DNA of 38,342 bases from contig CATYIV010000020.1 of assembly GCA_958407465.1 (NCBI GenBank), positions 1-38,342 on the forward strand, written 5' to 3'. Under the pieces are notes generated by a model. It searched no databases and was not told the DNA's origin. It saw only the letters and a program-made list of their open reading frames with translations. Source of the stretch: an uncultured Collinsella sp. (GTDB lineage: Bacteria > Actinomycetota > Coriobacteriia > Coriobacteriales > Coriobacteriaceae). This document shows, piece by piece, positions 24,231-31,238 of the stretch. The position numbers and the translations under genes are program-made. How positions within the stretch are numbered: the stretch's first letter is position 1; every line of letters begins with the position of its first letter.

Positions 24231-25283
24231 ATGATCACTTCCGAGCTTTTCGGCACCGCGCCGTGCGGTACCCCCGTTCATCGTTACACCCTCAACGGGC
24301 CCGAGATCTGCGTTCGCATTATGGACTATGGCGCCACCGTGCTTGGTATCGACGTGCCCGACATTCCCGGCAACGTGCGCGATGTGGTGCTTGGCTTCGA
24401 TAAGCTCGAGGATTACTTTGACAACCCTGCCTGCTTTGGCGCGACCATCGGCCCCGTGGCAAACCGCACCGCGGGCGCCACGATCACCATCGACGGTACG
24501 GACTGGCATATGCCCGCCAACGAGGGCGCCAACAACCTGCACAGCGATCTTGAGCACGGTCTGCATAAACGCGTGTGGGACGTTGAGCTCGACGAGACTC
24601 ACAACGCCGTGCGCATGACCACCTCGCTTGAGGATGGCGAACTGGGCCTTCCCGGCAACCGCACCTTTACGGCCGTGTTTACCGTTACACGCACCGGCGT
24701 CTTTCGCATCGAGTATGGCTGCGAGAGCGACCGCGCCACCTACGTGTCCATGACCAACCACACATACTTTAACCTTACCGGCCATAACGCCGGCATGGAC
24801 TGCGAGCACTTCTTTGTTGCCAACGCTGCCCACTACCTGCCCATCAACGAGCAGAATATCCCCACCGGCGAGATCGCTCCGGTCGAGGGAACACCGTTTG
24901 ACTTTCGCGAGCTGCGCCCCGTCGCTCCCGGCATGGAGGCCGACGACCCGCAGATTAAGCAGGCCCGTGGCTACGATCACTGTCTGTGCATCGATGGCTA
25001 TCAGTACGGCCGCAATCTGCGCCGCGCGATGCACGTCGAGGAGATGTGGACCGGCCGCGAGCTGGACTACTACACCACTGCCCCGGGCGTGCAGCTCTAC
25101 ACCGGCAACTGGCTGGGCGACGAGCACGCCAAGGACGATGCTAACTATGGCTGGGGCGCAGGCTTTGCTCTCGAGGCCGAGATGTACCCCGACACGCCGC
25201 ACCAGCCGTTGTTCCCGCAGGGCATTGTGGGCCCGGGTCACCCCTACAGCAATGTGATCGAGTACCACTTTATGAGGCACTAA
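24231..25283 (+). CDS. galM: Galactose mutarotase (aldose 1-epimerase)
   Basis: Cytoplasmic aldose 1-epimerase of 350 aa, supplying alpha-galactose to GalK. Family features are GATVLGIDVPD, LGFDKLEDYFDNPACFGATIGPVANR, SMTNHTYFNLTGH with the catalytic His, GYDHCLC, and the C-terminal catalytic Glu region (GFALEAEMYPD). The ATG at 24231 has TAGGAA six bases upstream; an in-frame ATG at 24171 lies too early and without a ribosome site. It is distinct from the two shorter LacX-type paralogs. It stands alone, divergent from lacR, with its own terminator. Confidence 0.92.
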   Translation: MITSELFGTAPCGTPVHRYTLNGPEICVRIMDYGATVLGIDVPDIPGNVRDVVLGFDKLEDYFDNPACFGATIGPVANRTAGATITIDGTDWHMPANEGANNLHSDLEHGLHKRVWDVELDETHNAVRMTTSLEDGELGLPGNRTFTAVFTVTRTGVFRIEYGCESDRATYVSMTNHTYFNLTGHNAGMDCEHFFVANAAHYLPINEQNIPTGEIAPVEGTPFDFRELRPVAPGMEADDPQIKQARGYDHCLCIDGYQYGRNLRRAMHVEEMWTGRELDYYTTAPGVQLYTGNWLGDEHAKDDANYGWGAGFALEAEMYPDTPHQPLFPQGIVGPGHPYSNVIEYHFMRH

Positions 25284-25307
25284 GCCCACAATGCAACATA
25301 TTGCACA

Positions 25308-25345
25308 GCAACGCCCGCCGGCACCACCGCCGACGGGCGCTGCTT
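25308..25345 (+). terminator. Terminator-like hairpin after galM
   Basis: AGCA-A-CGCCCG / CGGGCG-C-TGCT with an inner CGGC/GCCG stem, followed by TTC only. Its core nearly equals that of the hairpin after galT. Confidence 0.65.
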
Positions 25346-25391
25346 CATGCCTAAATCCTTCTTTTCGATGCCACCGAATTGGTGACATAAC

Positions 25392-25543
25392 AAAACTATG
25401 CCGAATTACTACGATGAACCCACTATGTCCGACCACGCGCTGGTTTATAAAAAATTAGCAACTCGTCTACCTGCGGTTTTATTCTCTGCAAATTTGGCAT
25501 GCTCGGCGATAAGCAATTCATCGTAGTAAACCGGCATAGTTTT
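25392..25543. repeat. 152-bp element with 27-bp terminal inverted repeats
   Basis: Positions 25392-25418 and 25517-25543 are inverted copies with 2 mismatches in 27. They begin AAAACTATGCCG and run into TTACTACGATGAA. The 98-bp centre has no convincing gene and is more AT-rich than its surroundings (TTTATAAAAAATTAG). The form is like a MITE or a structured intergenic repeat. No target-site duplication is obvious. It fills most of the 25284-25609 gap. Confidence 0.75.
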
Positions 25544-25609
25544 GGCGGACAGCGCCACACAGATCCCCTACGAAGGCAAAATGATCCGTTTTCCTCCGTC
25601 CCCAAGGGA

Positions 25610-26092
25610 TCAGTTGAACAGATTGCCGATGGGGTCGGGGGCGGAACTGGGGAGATAGCGGATTTCTAGTTCTATGCCGAGTTCTTGCAGCTCTTTGAAG
25701 GCGGCAATGTCCGTATCGTCTACGGCAACGGCAGGCGTTACAGAGCGCTTGCCCTCCCCTGCCTGCATATGGCCAATGCTGATCTTGGTTATCGGCACAC
25801 CGCCCTTAACCAGCGCGAGTGCATCCGTGGGCGACGCCACCATGATGAGAATCCATTGGCGCGGCGTTGCGGTATGAATGATGTCGACAGTCCTTTGCAC
25901 CGAGAAAAACCGCGTCCAGACACCCTCGGGTGCCGCCACCCTCATGGGTGCCCATTGGCGCGAATCCGCCGCGATCTCATCGTTGACGATTAGGACAAGG
26001 TTGGAACCCACGGCCTCGTTCCACAGCGCAACGTCTTGCCCGTAAATGAAACGGTCATCGATACGCGTGAGAAGGATCTTGGGTTGAGCCAT
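25610..26092 (-). CDS. Orphan mannose/sorbose-class PTS IIB without its active-site His
   Basis: Protein of 160 aa resembling the IIB at 35400-35882 over its full length (LLTRIDDR, GSNLVLIVND, LVKGGVPI, KELQELGIELEIR). In IIB of this class the phosphorylated residue is the His of R-x-x-H-G-Q. Here residue 17 is Tyr (DDRFIYGQ, codon TAC), so normal phosphotransfer is not expected. No IIA, IIC or IID gene is next to it. The ATG at 26092 is used because the alignment with the paralog starts there, although the upstream GGGG is only a weak ribosome site; ATG 26119 has none. It may be a regulatory or decoy IIB, or a gene in decay. Confidence 0.8.
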   Translation of the reverse strand: MAQPKILLTRIDDRFIYGQDVALWNEAVGSNLVLIVNDEIAADSRQWAPMRVAAPEGVWTRFFSVQRTVDIIHTATPRQWILIMVASPTDALALVKGGVPITKISIGHMQAGEGKRSVTPAVAVDDTDIAAFKELQELGIELEIRYLPSSAPDPIGNLFN

Positions 26093-26231
26093 GGCTGCCC
26101 CATTCTGTTTGAGACCCATACGAGCGGGACGTCGGCCACCAACTCAACAGCAGGTCAAGCACCAAATGGGTACCGCAGACATCACGCCTCTAATATTAGT
26201 GCATTTAAAGTGAGAAAAGCCCTCAGAACAC

Positions 26232-26260
26232 TTGCGCGGATGTGCGATGTCCCGTATCAT
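26232..26260 (+). promoter_or_regulatory. Promoter of tRNA-Thr
   Basis: TTGCGC (26232-26237), 17-bp spacer, TATCAT (26255-26260). It lies 40 bp before the mature tRNA and fits a sigma-70-type promoter. Confidence 0.6.
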
Positions 26261-26299
26261 AGACAGCCGTTGACGCCTCAGTTGCGTCAACACATGGCC

Positions 26300-26375
26300 G
26301 CCAGCGTAGCTCAGTTGGTAGAGCACCGCTCTCGTAAAGCGGGGGTCACCGGTTCGAGCCCGGTCGCTGGCTCCA
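26300..26375 (+). tRNA. tRNA-Thr (anticodon CGU)
   Basis: A complete 76-nt cloverleaf. The acceptor stem is GCCAGCG/CGCTGGC, the D stem GCTC/GAGC, and the anticodon stem CCGCT/AGCGG with loop CTCGTAA. The anticodon CGT is at 26333-26335. The T stem is ACCGG/CCGGT with loop TTCGAGC. CCA is encoded. It reads the Thr codon ACG. Confidence 0.97.
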
Positions 26376-26387
26376 TTGCACAAGATA

Positions 26388-26409
26388 GCCGCCTTCGGGC
26401 GGCTTTTTT
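26388..26409 (+). terminator. Terminator of tRNA-Thr
   Basis: GCCGCC-TTCG-GGCGGC followed by six T, a textbook tetraloop terminator. Confidence 0.95.
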
Positions 26410-26483
26410 GTTGCCGATTTTGAGTGCGTGCGTGCCAATCCACGTATCGTAACGGCCTCAACTCCCCTACTCAAAAACAGAAA

Positions 26484-26527
26484 GCCCCGCCAACCGCAAT
26501 CCTCAAAGGAACCGCGATCAGCGGGGC
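26484..26527 (-). terminator. Terminator of the yhcH transcript
   Basis: Stem GCCCCGC / GCGGGGC with a 30-nt loop. On the minus strand it is followed by TTTCTGTTTTT. Confidence 0.7.
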
Positions 26528-26587
26528 CCAAGCGCGTTCCTCCAAGGGATAACGCTCGCAAAACGAGCAGCTCAACCGAGCAGCGCG

Positions 26588-27061
26588 TTACTCCTCCCAG
26601 TAAGCATCTGCAAGTAGCTTAAAGCAGATCTTCTTGACCGGCTGCGCGCCATCGCCCGGGAACTCGAGCGTGGGCATATGAGGCTCGCCGGCAACGAACA
26701 GCGCAAACTTATCGTCAGCAAGATCGCCGGCGATCGAGGCGTCGGAATCGACCAGATCGTAGTCGTCCTTCTCGTCAAACTCCTGGACCAGCGTCAAGCT
26801 GCCCGTAGCGACCTTAAAGGCCTCGCGACCCTCGACATCGATCTGCAGGTCGTGATAGCGCTGATGCGTCTCATAGTGAGCCTCGGCCTCGGGACGCGTC
26901 GTGGGAGCCATGACGTTCGCATAGACCTTGTCGCCCAGAATCGGATGGCTGCCGACCTCGAGCTGCGCCGGATCGTTCTCCTCGAGCCAGTCGATCAGCA
27001 CGTCGAGGCCCTTGAGCATTCCGCGGTACTCCTCGATATCGCCCAATGCACCGTAAATCAT
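26588..27061 (-). CDS. YhcH/YjgK/YiaL-family (DUF386) protein
   Basis: Cupin-fold protein of 157 aa of the family that includes EbgC and YhcH, which are often found in sugar and sialic-acid operons and are thought to act on sugar anomers or metal-bound sugar acids. Visible features are GSHPILGDKVYANVM, the metal-site block EAHYETHQRYHDLQIDVEG and FVAGEPHMPTLE near the C-terminus. The biochemical role is not settled. It follows the lacX-lacC copy 2 genes and the nagA remnant on the same strand, so it may be read from the same promoter. Confidence 0.85.
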   Translation of the reverse strand: MIYGALGDIEEYRGMLKGLDVLIDWLEENDPAQLEVGSHPILGDKVYANVMAPTTRPEAEAHYETHQRYHDLQIDVEGREAFKVATGSLTLVQEFDEKDDYDLVDSDASIAGDLADDKFALFVAGEPHMPTLEFPGDGAQPVKKICFKLLADAYWEE

Positions 27062-27093
27062 CTAAATCCCCTCTCGGATCGTTTCTTTGGCGG

Positions 27094-27225
27094 CTACGCG
27101 ATAAAAGCGTTACCGCCGCTGTTGCCGCCCACATACGTCTCGACCAGGGTAAGGTCGGGATTGAACACGACAACGTCGGCGTCGCGCCCCGACATAATGC
27201 TATCGCACTTGTCGTCGACATGAGC
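27094..27225 (-). pseudogene. C-terminal remnant of nagA
   Basis: On the minus strand a frame of 43 codons reads AHVDDKCDSIMSGRDADVVV, then FNPDLTLVETYVGG and NSGGNAFIA, ending in TAG. It aligns without gaps with the last residues of the intact NagA at 29952-31121 (AHIEDKCGSIMPGRDADFVV, FDHELTLVETYVGG, QSVGNAFTE). Upstream of 27225 the similarity stops abruptly and no start or ribosome site exists. It is a fragment left by a deletion or recombination between lacC copy 2 and yhcH. Confidence 0.85.
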
Positions 27226-27258
27226 TAGCAATCGATGCCGGGGCCGACGCCCAAGCCC

Positions 27259-28194
27259 TTACAGCTCGGTCACGACAACGCCGTTGTAGACCTCGTCCCA
27301 ACGATCCATAACCAAGTGGCCAGTCATGGGATCCATGGCGTTGAGCTTGCCGCAGGTGTTGGCGGTACGCAGCACCGTCTCGTCGTCTGCGCCAGCAGCA
27401 ATGGCATGCGCGAAGCCTGCGATAGTGGAGTCACCAGAGCCCGTGGCGTTAACGGCAGGGATATCGGGCGTCTTGGCGCGGAACGCACGGCCGTTGTGGA
27501 AGCCAATGGAGCCGGCAGCACCCATGGACACGACGACCCAGGGGATATCGGAGAAGCGGGCATCAGAGGCGAGCGCGGAACGGAGCTCGTCCACATCGTC
27601 GGTGGTAAAGCTCGTGCCCAGAAGGCCGTTAATTTCGGTCAGGTTAGGCTTAACCAGCTCGGGCTTGACCTCGGACTTGAGCGCAGCCTCGAGCGAGGCG
27701 CCCGAGGTATCGAGCAGCACCTTGGCGCCGGCGTTCTCTGCAATGCCCGTGATCTTGGCGTAGTAGTCCGCCTCGACGCCGCGGGGCAGCGAACCCGAGA
27801 TGGTAACGACATCGGCCTTGCTCGCAAGCTCGGCGAACTTGGCGGTAAAGGCATCGAGCTCCTCGGGGGCAATCGTCGGGCCGCTCTCGAGCAGCTCGGT
27901 CTGGTTGCCAGCATGAAGGATATTGAGGCAAATGCGGGTCTCGCCCTTGATGGGCACAAAATCATTCTTAATGCCGTTGGCATCCATGAGCTCGGCCATA
28001 TAGGCGCCCATATGACCACCAAGCAAGCCGGTTGCCACGACATGGTCGCCCAGCTGGCCCAGGACGCGGGCCACGTTGAGGCCCTTACCGCCGGCGGTCT
28101 TTTCGGGCGTCACGCGGTTGACGTCGTCGATAATGAGCTCATCGAGCTGATAGCGCGTATCGACGGACGGGTTCATCGTAACGGTGAGGATCAT
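27259..28194 (-). CDS. lacC: Tagatose-6-phosphate kinase (LacC type), copy 2
   Basis: PfkB-family kinase of 311 aa, the same length as copy 1 and very similar throughout (MILTVTMNPSVDTRYQLDEL, KTAGGKGLNVARVL, VNATGSGDSTIAGF). The catalytic Asp and the glycine motifs are intact. The ATG at 28194 has AAGGAG seven bases upstream. It follows lacX copy 2 as copy 1 follows lacX copy 1, so the pair was duplicated as a unit, but no lacAB accompanies this one. Its position beside nagA and agaS suggests that it serves tagatose-6-phosphate made from galactosamine-6-phosphate. Confidence 0.87.
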   Translation of the reverse strand: MILTVTMNPSVDTRYQLDELIIDDVNRVTPEKTAGGKGLNVARVLGQLGDHVVATGLLGGHMGAYMAELMDANGIKNDFVPIKGETRICLNILHAGNQTELLESGPTIAPEELDAFTAKFAELASKADVVTISGSLPRGVEADYYAKITGIAENAGAKVLLDTSGASLEAALKSEVKPELVKPNLTEINGLLGTSFTTDDVDELRSALASDARFSDIPWVVVSMGAAGSIGFHNGRAFRAKTPDIPAVNATGSGDSTIAGFAHAIAAGADDETVLRTANTCGKLNAMDPMTGHLVMDRWDEVYNGVVVTEL

Positions 28195-28253
28195 TTCTAG
28201 CTCCTTATCTCGCAGGCTCCTTATGCCTTGCAAAACGAATTGGCTACATGCGA

Positions 28254-29135
28254 CTACAGAATCTCGATTGTGAACGAGCGCACGATGGTTTCTTTGGGCT
28301 TGGCGATAAGGCAGCCGCGCTTGTGCTCAAGCACGTCATCCTCATCGGAACAGGTCGAGAGGCCGCCCCAGGGCTCAACTGCCACAAAATCACCCTCGGG
28401 CTTGCTCCACACAATAAGGTACGGGAAGCCCTCGAAGCTCAGGCGAATGCCCTTGTCCTCGCCCTTTTTGGAAAGCGTGACCTGACGGCTCTCGAGCACG
28501 TCAAAGATGGTCTCCGCAAAATCGAAGAGCTCATGCGACAGAGGCAGCGTCTTTCCCACCATGGGGTTCTTGGAGCGCCTGTCCACATCGATCAATCCAG
28601 TCGAGGGGACGGCAGTGCAAAGCTCAGCAGCTTCGTCCTTCTCAAAGCGCAGCTCGTAGTCCGTATAGGCCTCGCCCTCATCGAGCGGGCACCTAAAGCC
28701 GGGATGGCCGCCGATAAAGAACGGCATGTCCTCGGTGCCCTCGTTGGTAACCTCATAGGAGACGCGCACGGCGGCGTCCTCGAGCGTATAGCGGGCGACA
28801 AGTTTAAACGGATACGGATAATCGCTCAGCAGCGCGGCGTTATCCTCGGATGCCAGGCACATAGCCAGCTCGGTTGCGCTTTGGCTCAACAGCTTCCACT
28901 CCTGCTTGCGCGCAAAGCCGTGGCGGGCGAGCTTCACATGATGTCCGGCAAACGTCATGGCGCTGTTATCGCGCAAACCTCCGCAAATCGGGAAGCAAAT
29001 CGGTGCCTGGCCGGACCACACGGCGGGATCGCCCTGCCACAAGTACTCGCGACCTCCAGCCTCAATCGAGGTAAACGAACCACCGGCCGTGGAGACCTTA
29101 ATAGAAATCGAATCGTTGGAGAGAGCGTATTCCAT
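28254..29135 (-). CDS. lacX: LacX-like aldose 1-epimerase family protein, copy 2
   Basis: Protein of 293 aa, the same length as copy 1. Conserved blocks are WSGQAPICFPICGGLRDN, RHGFARKQEW, FFIGGHPGFRCPLDEG and GDFVAVEPWGGLSTCSDE. The ATG at 29135 follows GAAAGGATG; the frame continues upstream to 29270 but lacks a ribosome site. It is divergent from the flavodoxin gene, with a 156-bp gap, and is the first gene of a lacX-lacC pair. No TGAACA-N4-CGAACA pair is found in the gap, unlike upstream of lacA, so it may be regulated differently. Confidence 0.85.
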   Translation of the reverse strand: MEYALSNDSISIKVSTAGGSFTSIEAGGREYLWQGDPAVWSGQAPICFPICGGLRDNSAMTFAGHHVKLARHGFARKQEWKLLSQSATELAMCLASEDNAALLSDYPYPFKLVARYTLEDAAVRVSYEVTNEGTEDMPFFIGGHPGFRCPLDEGEAYTDYELRFEKDEAAELCTAVPSTGLIDVDRRSKNPMVGKTLPLSHELFDFAETIFDVLESRQVTLSKKGEDKGIRLSFEGFPYLIVWSKPEGDFVAVEPWGGLSTCSDEDDVLEHKRGCLIAKPKETIVRSFTIEIL

Positions 29136-29291
29136 TGTCCATCCTTTCGAACAACTGCTTTTTGCTCGCAAGAACCCGTCTCGGCCCTGACCAAAGGACA
29201 AACCCGCACGTTCATCGATGCGTCCGGTTTCCCAGCCATGCAACGGGGTACCATACAGACATTGATGCAATTACAGCTGAAAGGCCTTCTT

Positions 29292-29876
29292 ATGCGAACC
29301 ATCATCCTTTATGCCTCACACCACCACGGCAATACGAAAAAGCTCGTGGACGCCATCGTCGAGGCGCACCCCGAGATCGATACCCTCGACGTGAAGTCAC
29401 TCGGTAAAAACGAGTACCCCGACCTGCACGAATACCATCTGATCGGTGTCGCCACGGGCATCTATTACTCCGAGATCGACAAGGACATGGCACGCGTGCT
29501 CACGAACGTGCTGCAGCCGCAGGACAAGGTGTTTGGCCTTATGACCTACGGCGGCAAAAACAAGTGGTACGGCAAGGATATCGATGGCATCTGCCGCATG
29601 AGGCAGGCCATCTTTATGGGTGTCTACGGCTGCCCCGGCTTTGATACGTGGGGGCCGTTCAAACTCACCGGCGGCGTCCAAAAGGGACACCCGACCGCTG
29701 AGGAAATTAAGGGCGCTGTCGACTTCTTCGACAAGATCGAAGACGAGTACGGCGACATCATCGTCGAAGAGTATGCCAAGCGCGAGAAGCGTCTAGCCTA
29801 CGAGAAGGAGCATCCTGCAGGAGGCCTGGTGGCCGGCGTCAAGCGCACGGCAAAGAAGATCGCTAACAAGCTGTAA
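29292..29876 (+). CDS. Flavodoxin-family protein
   Basis: FMN-binding electron-transfer protein of 194 aa. The N-terminal phosphate-binding loop is YASHHHGNTKKLVDAIV, after a short first strand (MRTIILYAS). A flavodoxin core follows (HLIGVATGIYYSEIDKDM, VFGLMTYGGKNKW), then a charged C-terminal tail ending in a basic amphipathic stretch (GVKRTAKKIANKL). The ATG at 29292 follows AAAGG. The open frame extends over 1 kb further upstream, but that part is antisense to lacX and rejected. The electron partners are unknown; the flavodiiron protein at 2133 is one possibility. Confidence 0.85.
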   Translation: MRTIILYASHHHGNTKKLVDAIVEAHPEIDTLDVKSLGKNEYPDLHEYHLIGVATGIYYSEIDKDMARVLTNVLQPQDKVFGLMTYGGKNKWYGKDIDGICRMRQAIFMGVYGCPGFDTWGPFKLTGGVQKGHPTAEEIKGAVDFFDKIEDEYGDIIVEEYAKREKRLAYEKEHPAGGLVAGVKRTAKKIANKL

Positions 29877-29907
29877 CTGTAAAGGTGCTTTTGAGCGTTT
29901 AACCCAT

Positions 29908-29945
29908 ACGGCGGGTCCGAGCAGATTCGGGCCCGCCGTCTTTTT
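29908..29945 (+). terminator. Terminator after the flavodoxin gene
   Basis: ACGGCGGG-T-CCGA / TCGG-G-CCCGCCGT with a 6-nt loop, followed by CTTTTT. It also lies at the 3' end of the convergent nagA. Confidence 0.88.
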
Positions 29946-29951
29946 CTATCG

Positions 29952-31121
29952 CTACTCGGTAAAGGCGTTGCCGACGCTCTGGCCGCCAACATACGTCTCG
30001 ACGAGGGTGAGCTCATGGTCGAACACGACAAAGTCAGCGTCGCGACCCGGCATGATGCTGCCGCACTTATCCTCGATGTGCGCGGAGCGTGCCGGCACCT
30101 CAGTTGCCATGCGAATGGCGATATCGGCGCTGGCGATGCCCCAGTCGACGATGTTCTTGACGCCCTGGGCAAGCGTGAGCACCGAGCCGGCAATGCTCTT
30201 GCCGTCGGCGAGCCAGCACAGGTTGTCCTTCATGATGACGTCCATGCCACCACTGGTGTAGCTGCCCTCGGGCATGCCGCCGCAGCCCAGGCAGTCGGTG
30301 ATGAGCACCGTGTGCTGCCAGCCCTTTGCCTGCAGCAGTGCCTTGATGGCGGCAGGGTTTACGTGCTTGCCGTCACAGATGATCTCGGCGTAGGTCTCGG
30401 GCGTGGACATGGCAGCGCCCACGACACCGGGCTCACGGTGATGCAGCCCGCGCTGGCCGTTATAGGTATGCGTAAAGCAGCTGGCACCGGCGTTGATGGC
30501 GGCGATGCACTCATCGTAGGTGGCGTCGGAGTGACCGATGCTGGTCACCACACCCTTGGCGTTCAGAGCAGCCGCATAAGCAGCGGCACCGTCGCGCTCG
30601 GCCGCCATGGCGCTCTTAACGATGCGACCGCCCGCAGCCTCCTGCCACTGATCGAAGACCTCCTCGGAGGGATCGATAAGATAAGCGGGGTTCTGCGCGC
30701 CCACGTGCTTCATGGTAAAGAAGGGGCCCTCCAGATAGATGCCCTGAATGCGAGCACCGCAGAAGTCAGGGCCGCGACCCTCGTCCGCCTGGGCGATGGC
30801 GGCGCAGGCATCCTTGATCTGCTCGACGCCATCGGTGAACGTCGTGGGCAGCCAGCTGGTGGTACCGCGACGGGCGAGCTCGGTCGAGCTGATATCAATG
30901 CCCTCGGGATCGTTATCGGTAGTCGAGTGGTTATAGAAGCCATGGATGTGAGTATCGACCATACCCGGTGCGATCCACGATCCCGTGTAGTCCTTGATCT
31001 CGCAGGAGGGCTCGTCGGCCTGCCAGGCGCCAAAGACGCCATCCTCGACCATAAGATAGCCGCCCAGTTGCGGGCCTGCCGGCAAGAAGAACTTGTCAGC
31101 CTTAATTGCGTACGTGCTCAT
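29952..31121 (-). CDS. nagA: N-acetylglucosamine/galactosamine-6-phosphate deacetylase
   Basis: Amidohydrolase of 389 aa that removes acetate from N-acetylhexosamine-6-phosphate in the cytoplasm. Metal and substrate motifs are VDTHIHGFYNHST near residue 60, YLEGPFFTMKHVGAQNP with the catalytic-site Glu, IGHSDATYDE, CFTHTYNGQRGLHHREPG and the catalytic Asp in ITDCLGCGG. The ATG at 31121 has AAGGAG five bases upstream; the GTG at 31127 overlaps that site. It lies directly downstream of agaS on the same strand, though a strong terminator stands between them. The agaS, mannose-class PTS and lacC context favours N-acetylgalactosamine-6-phosphate (AgaA role), but the sequence alone cannot tell. Confidence 0.9.
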   Translation of the reverse strand: MSTYAIKADKFFLPAGPQLGGYLMVEDGVFGAWQADEPSCEIKDYTGSWIAPGMVDTHIHGFYNHSTTDNDPEGIDISSTELARRGTTSWLPTTFTDGVEQIKDACAAIAQADEGRGPDFCGARIQGIYLEGPFFTMKHVGAQNPAYLIDPSEEVFDQWQEAAGGRIVKSAMAAERDGAAAYAAALNAKGVVTSIGHSDATYDECIAAINAGASCFTHTYNGQRGLHHREPGVVGAAMSTPETYAEIICDGKHVNPAAIKALLQAKGWQHTVLITDCLGCGGMPEGSYTSGGMDVIMKDNLCWLADGKSIAGSVLTLAQGVKNIVDWGIASADIAIRMATEVPARSAHIEDKCGSIMPGRDADFVVFDHELTLVETYVGGQSVGNAFTE

Positions 31122-31183
31122 ATGCACTCCTTGCTTCTAAAGCAGTTGACTGTAGTGATGCTTATACCCAGCTCACGTAAAAC

Positions 31184-31220
31184 AAAAAGCGCCCGCCCGC
31201 CGTTATGAGCGGACGGGCGC
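31184..31220 (-). terminator. Terminator of agaS
   Basis: GCGCCCGCCCGC / GCGGACGGGCGC, 12-bp stem with one mismatch and an 8-nt loop, followed on the minus strand by TTTTTGTTTT. Readthrough would reach nagA. Confidence 0.85.
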
Positions 31221-31238
31221 CCTTACAGGGGGACGCGA

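Noticed and set aside
25392..25543. Insertion sequence with transposase
   Set aside because: The 98-bp interior is too short to encode a transposase and no target duplication is visible, so it is recorded only as a MITE-like repeat.
28248..29291. N-terminal extension of the flavodoxin gene
   Set aside because: The extension is antisense to lacX copy 2. The flavodoxin fold begins at the ATG at 29292, which has its own ribosome site.
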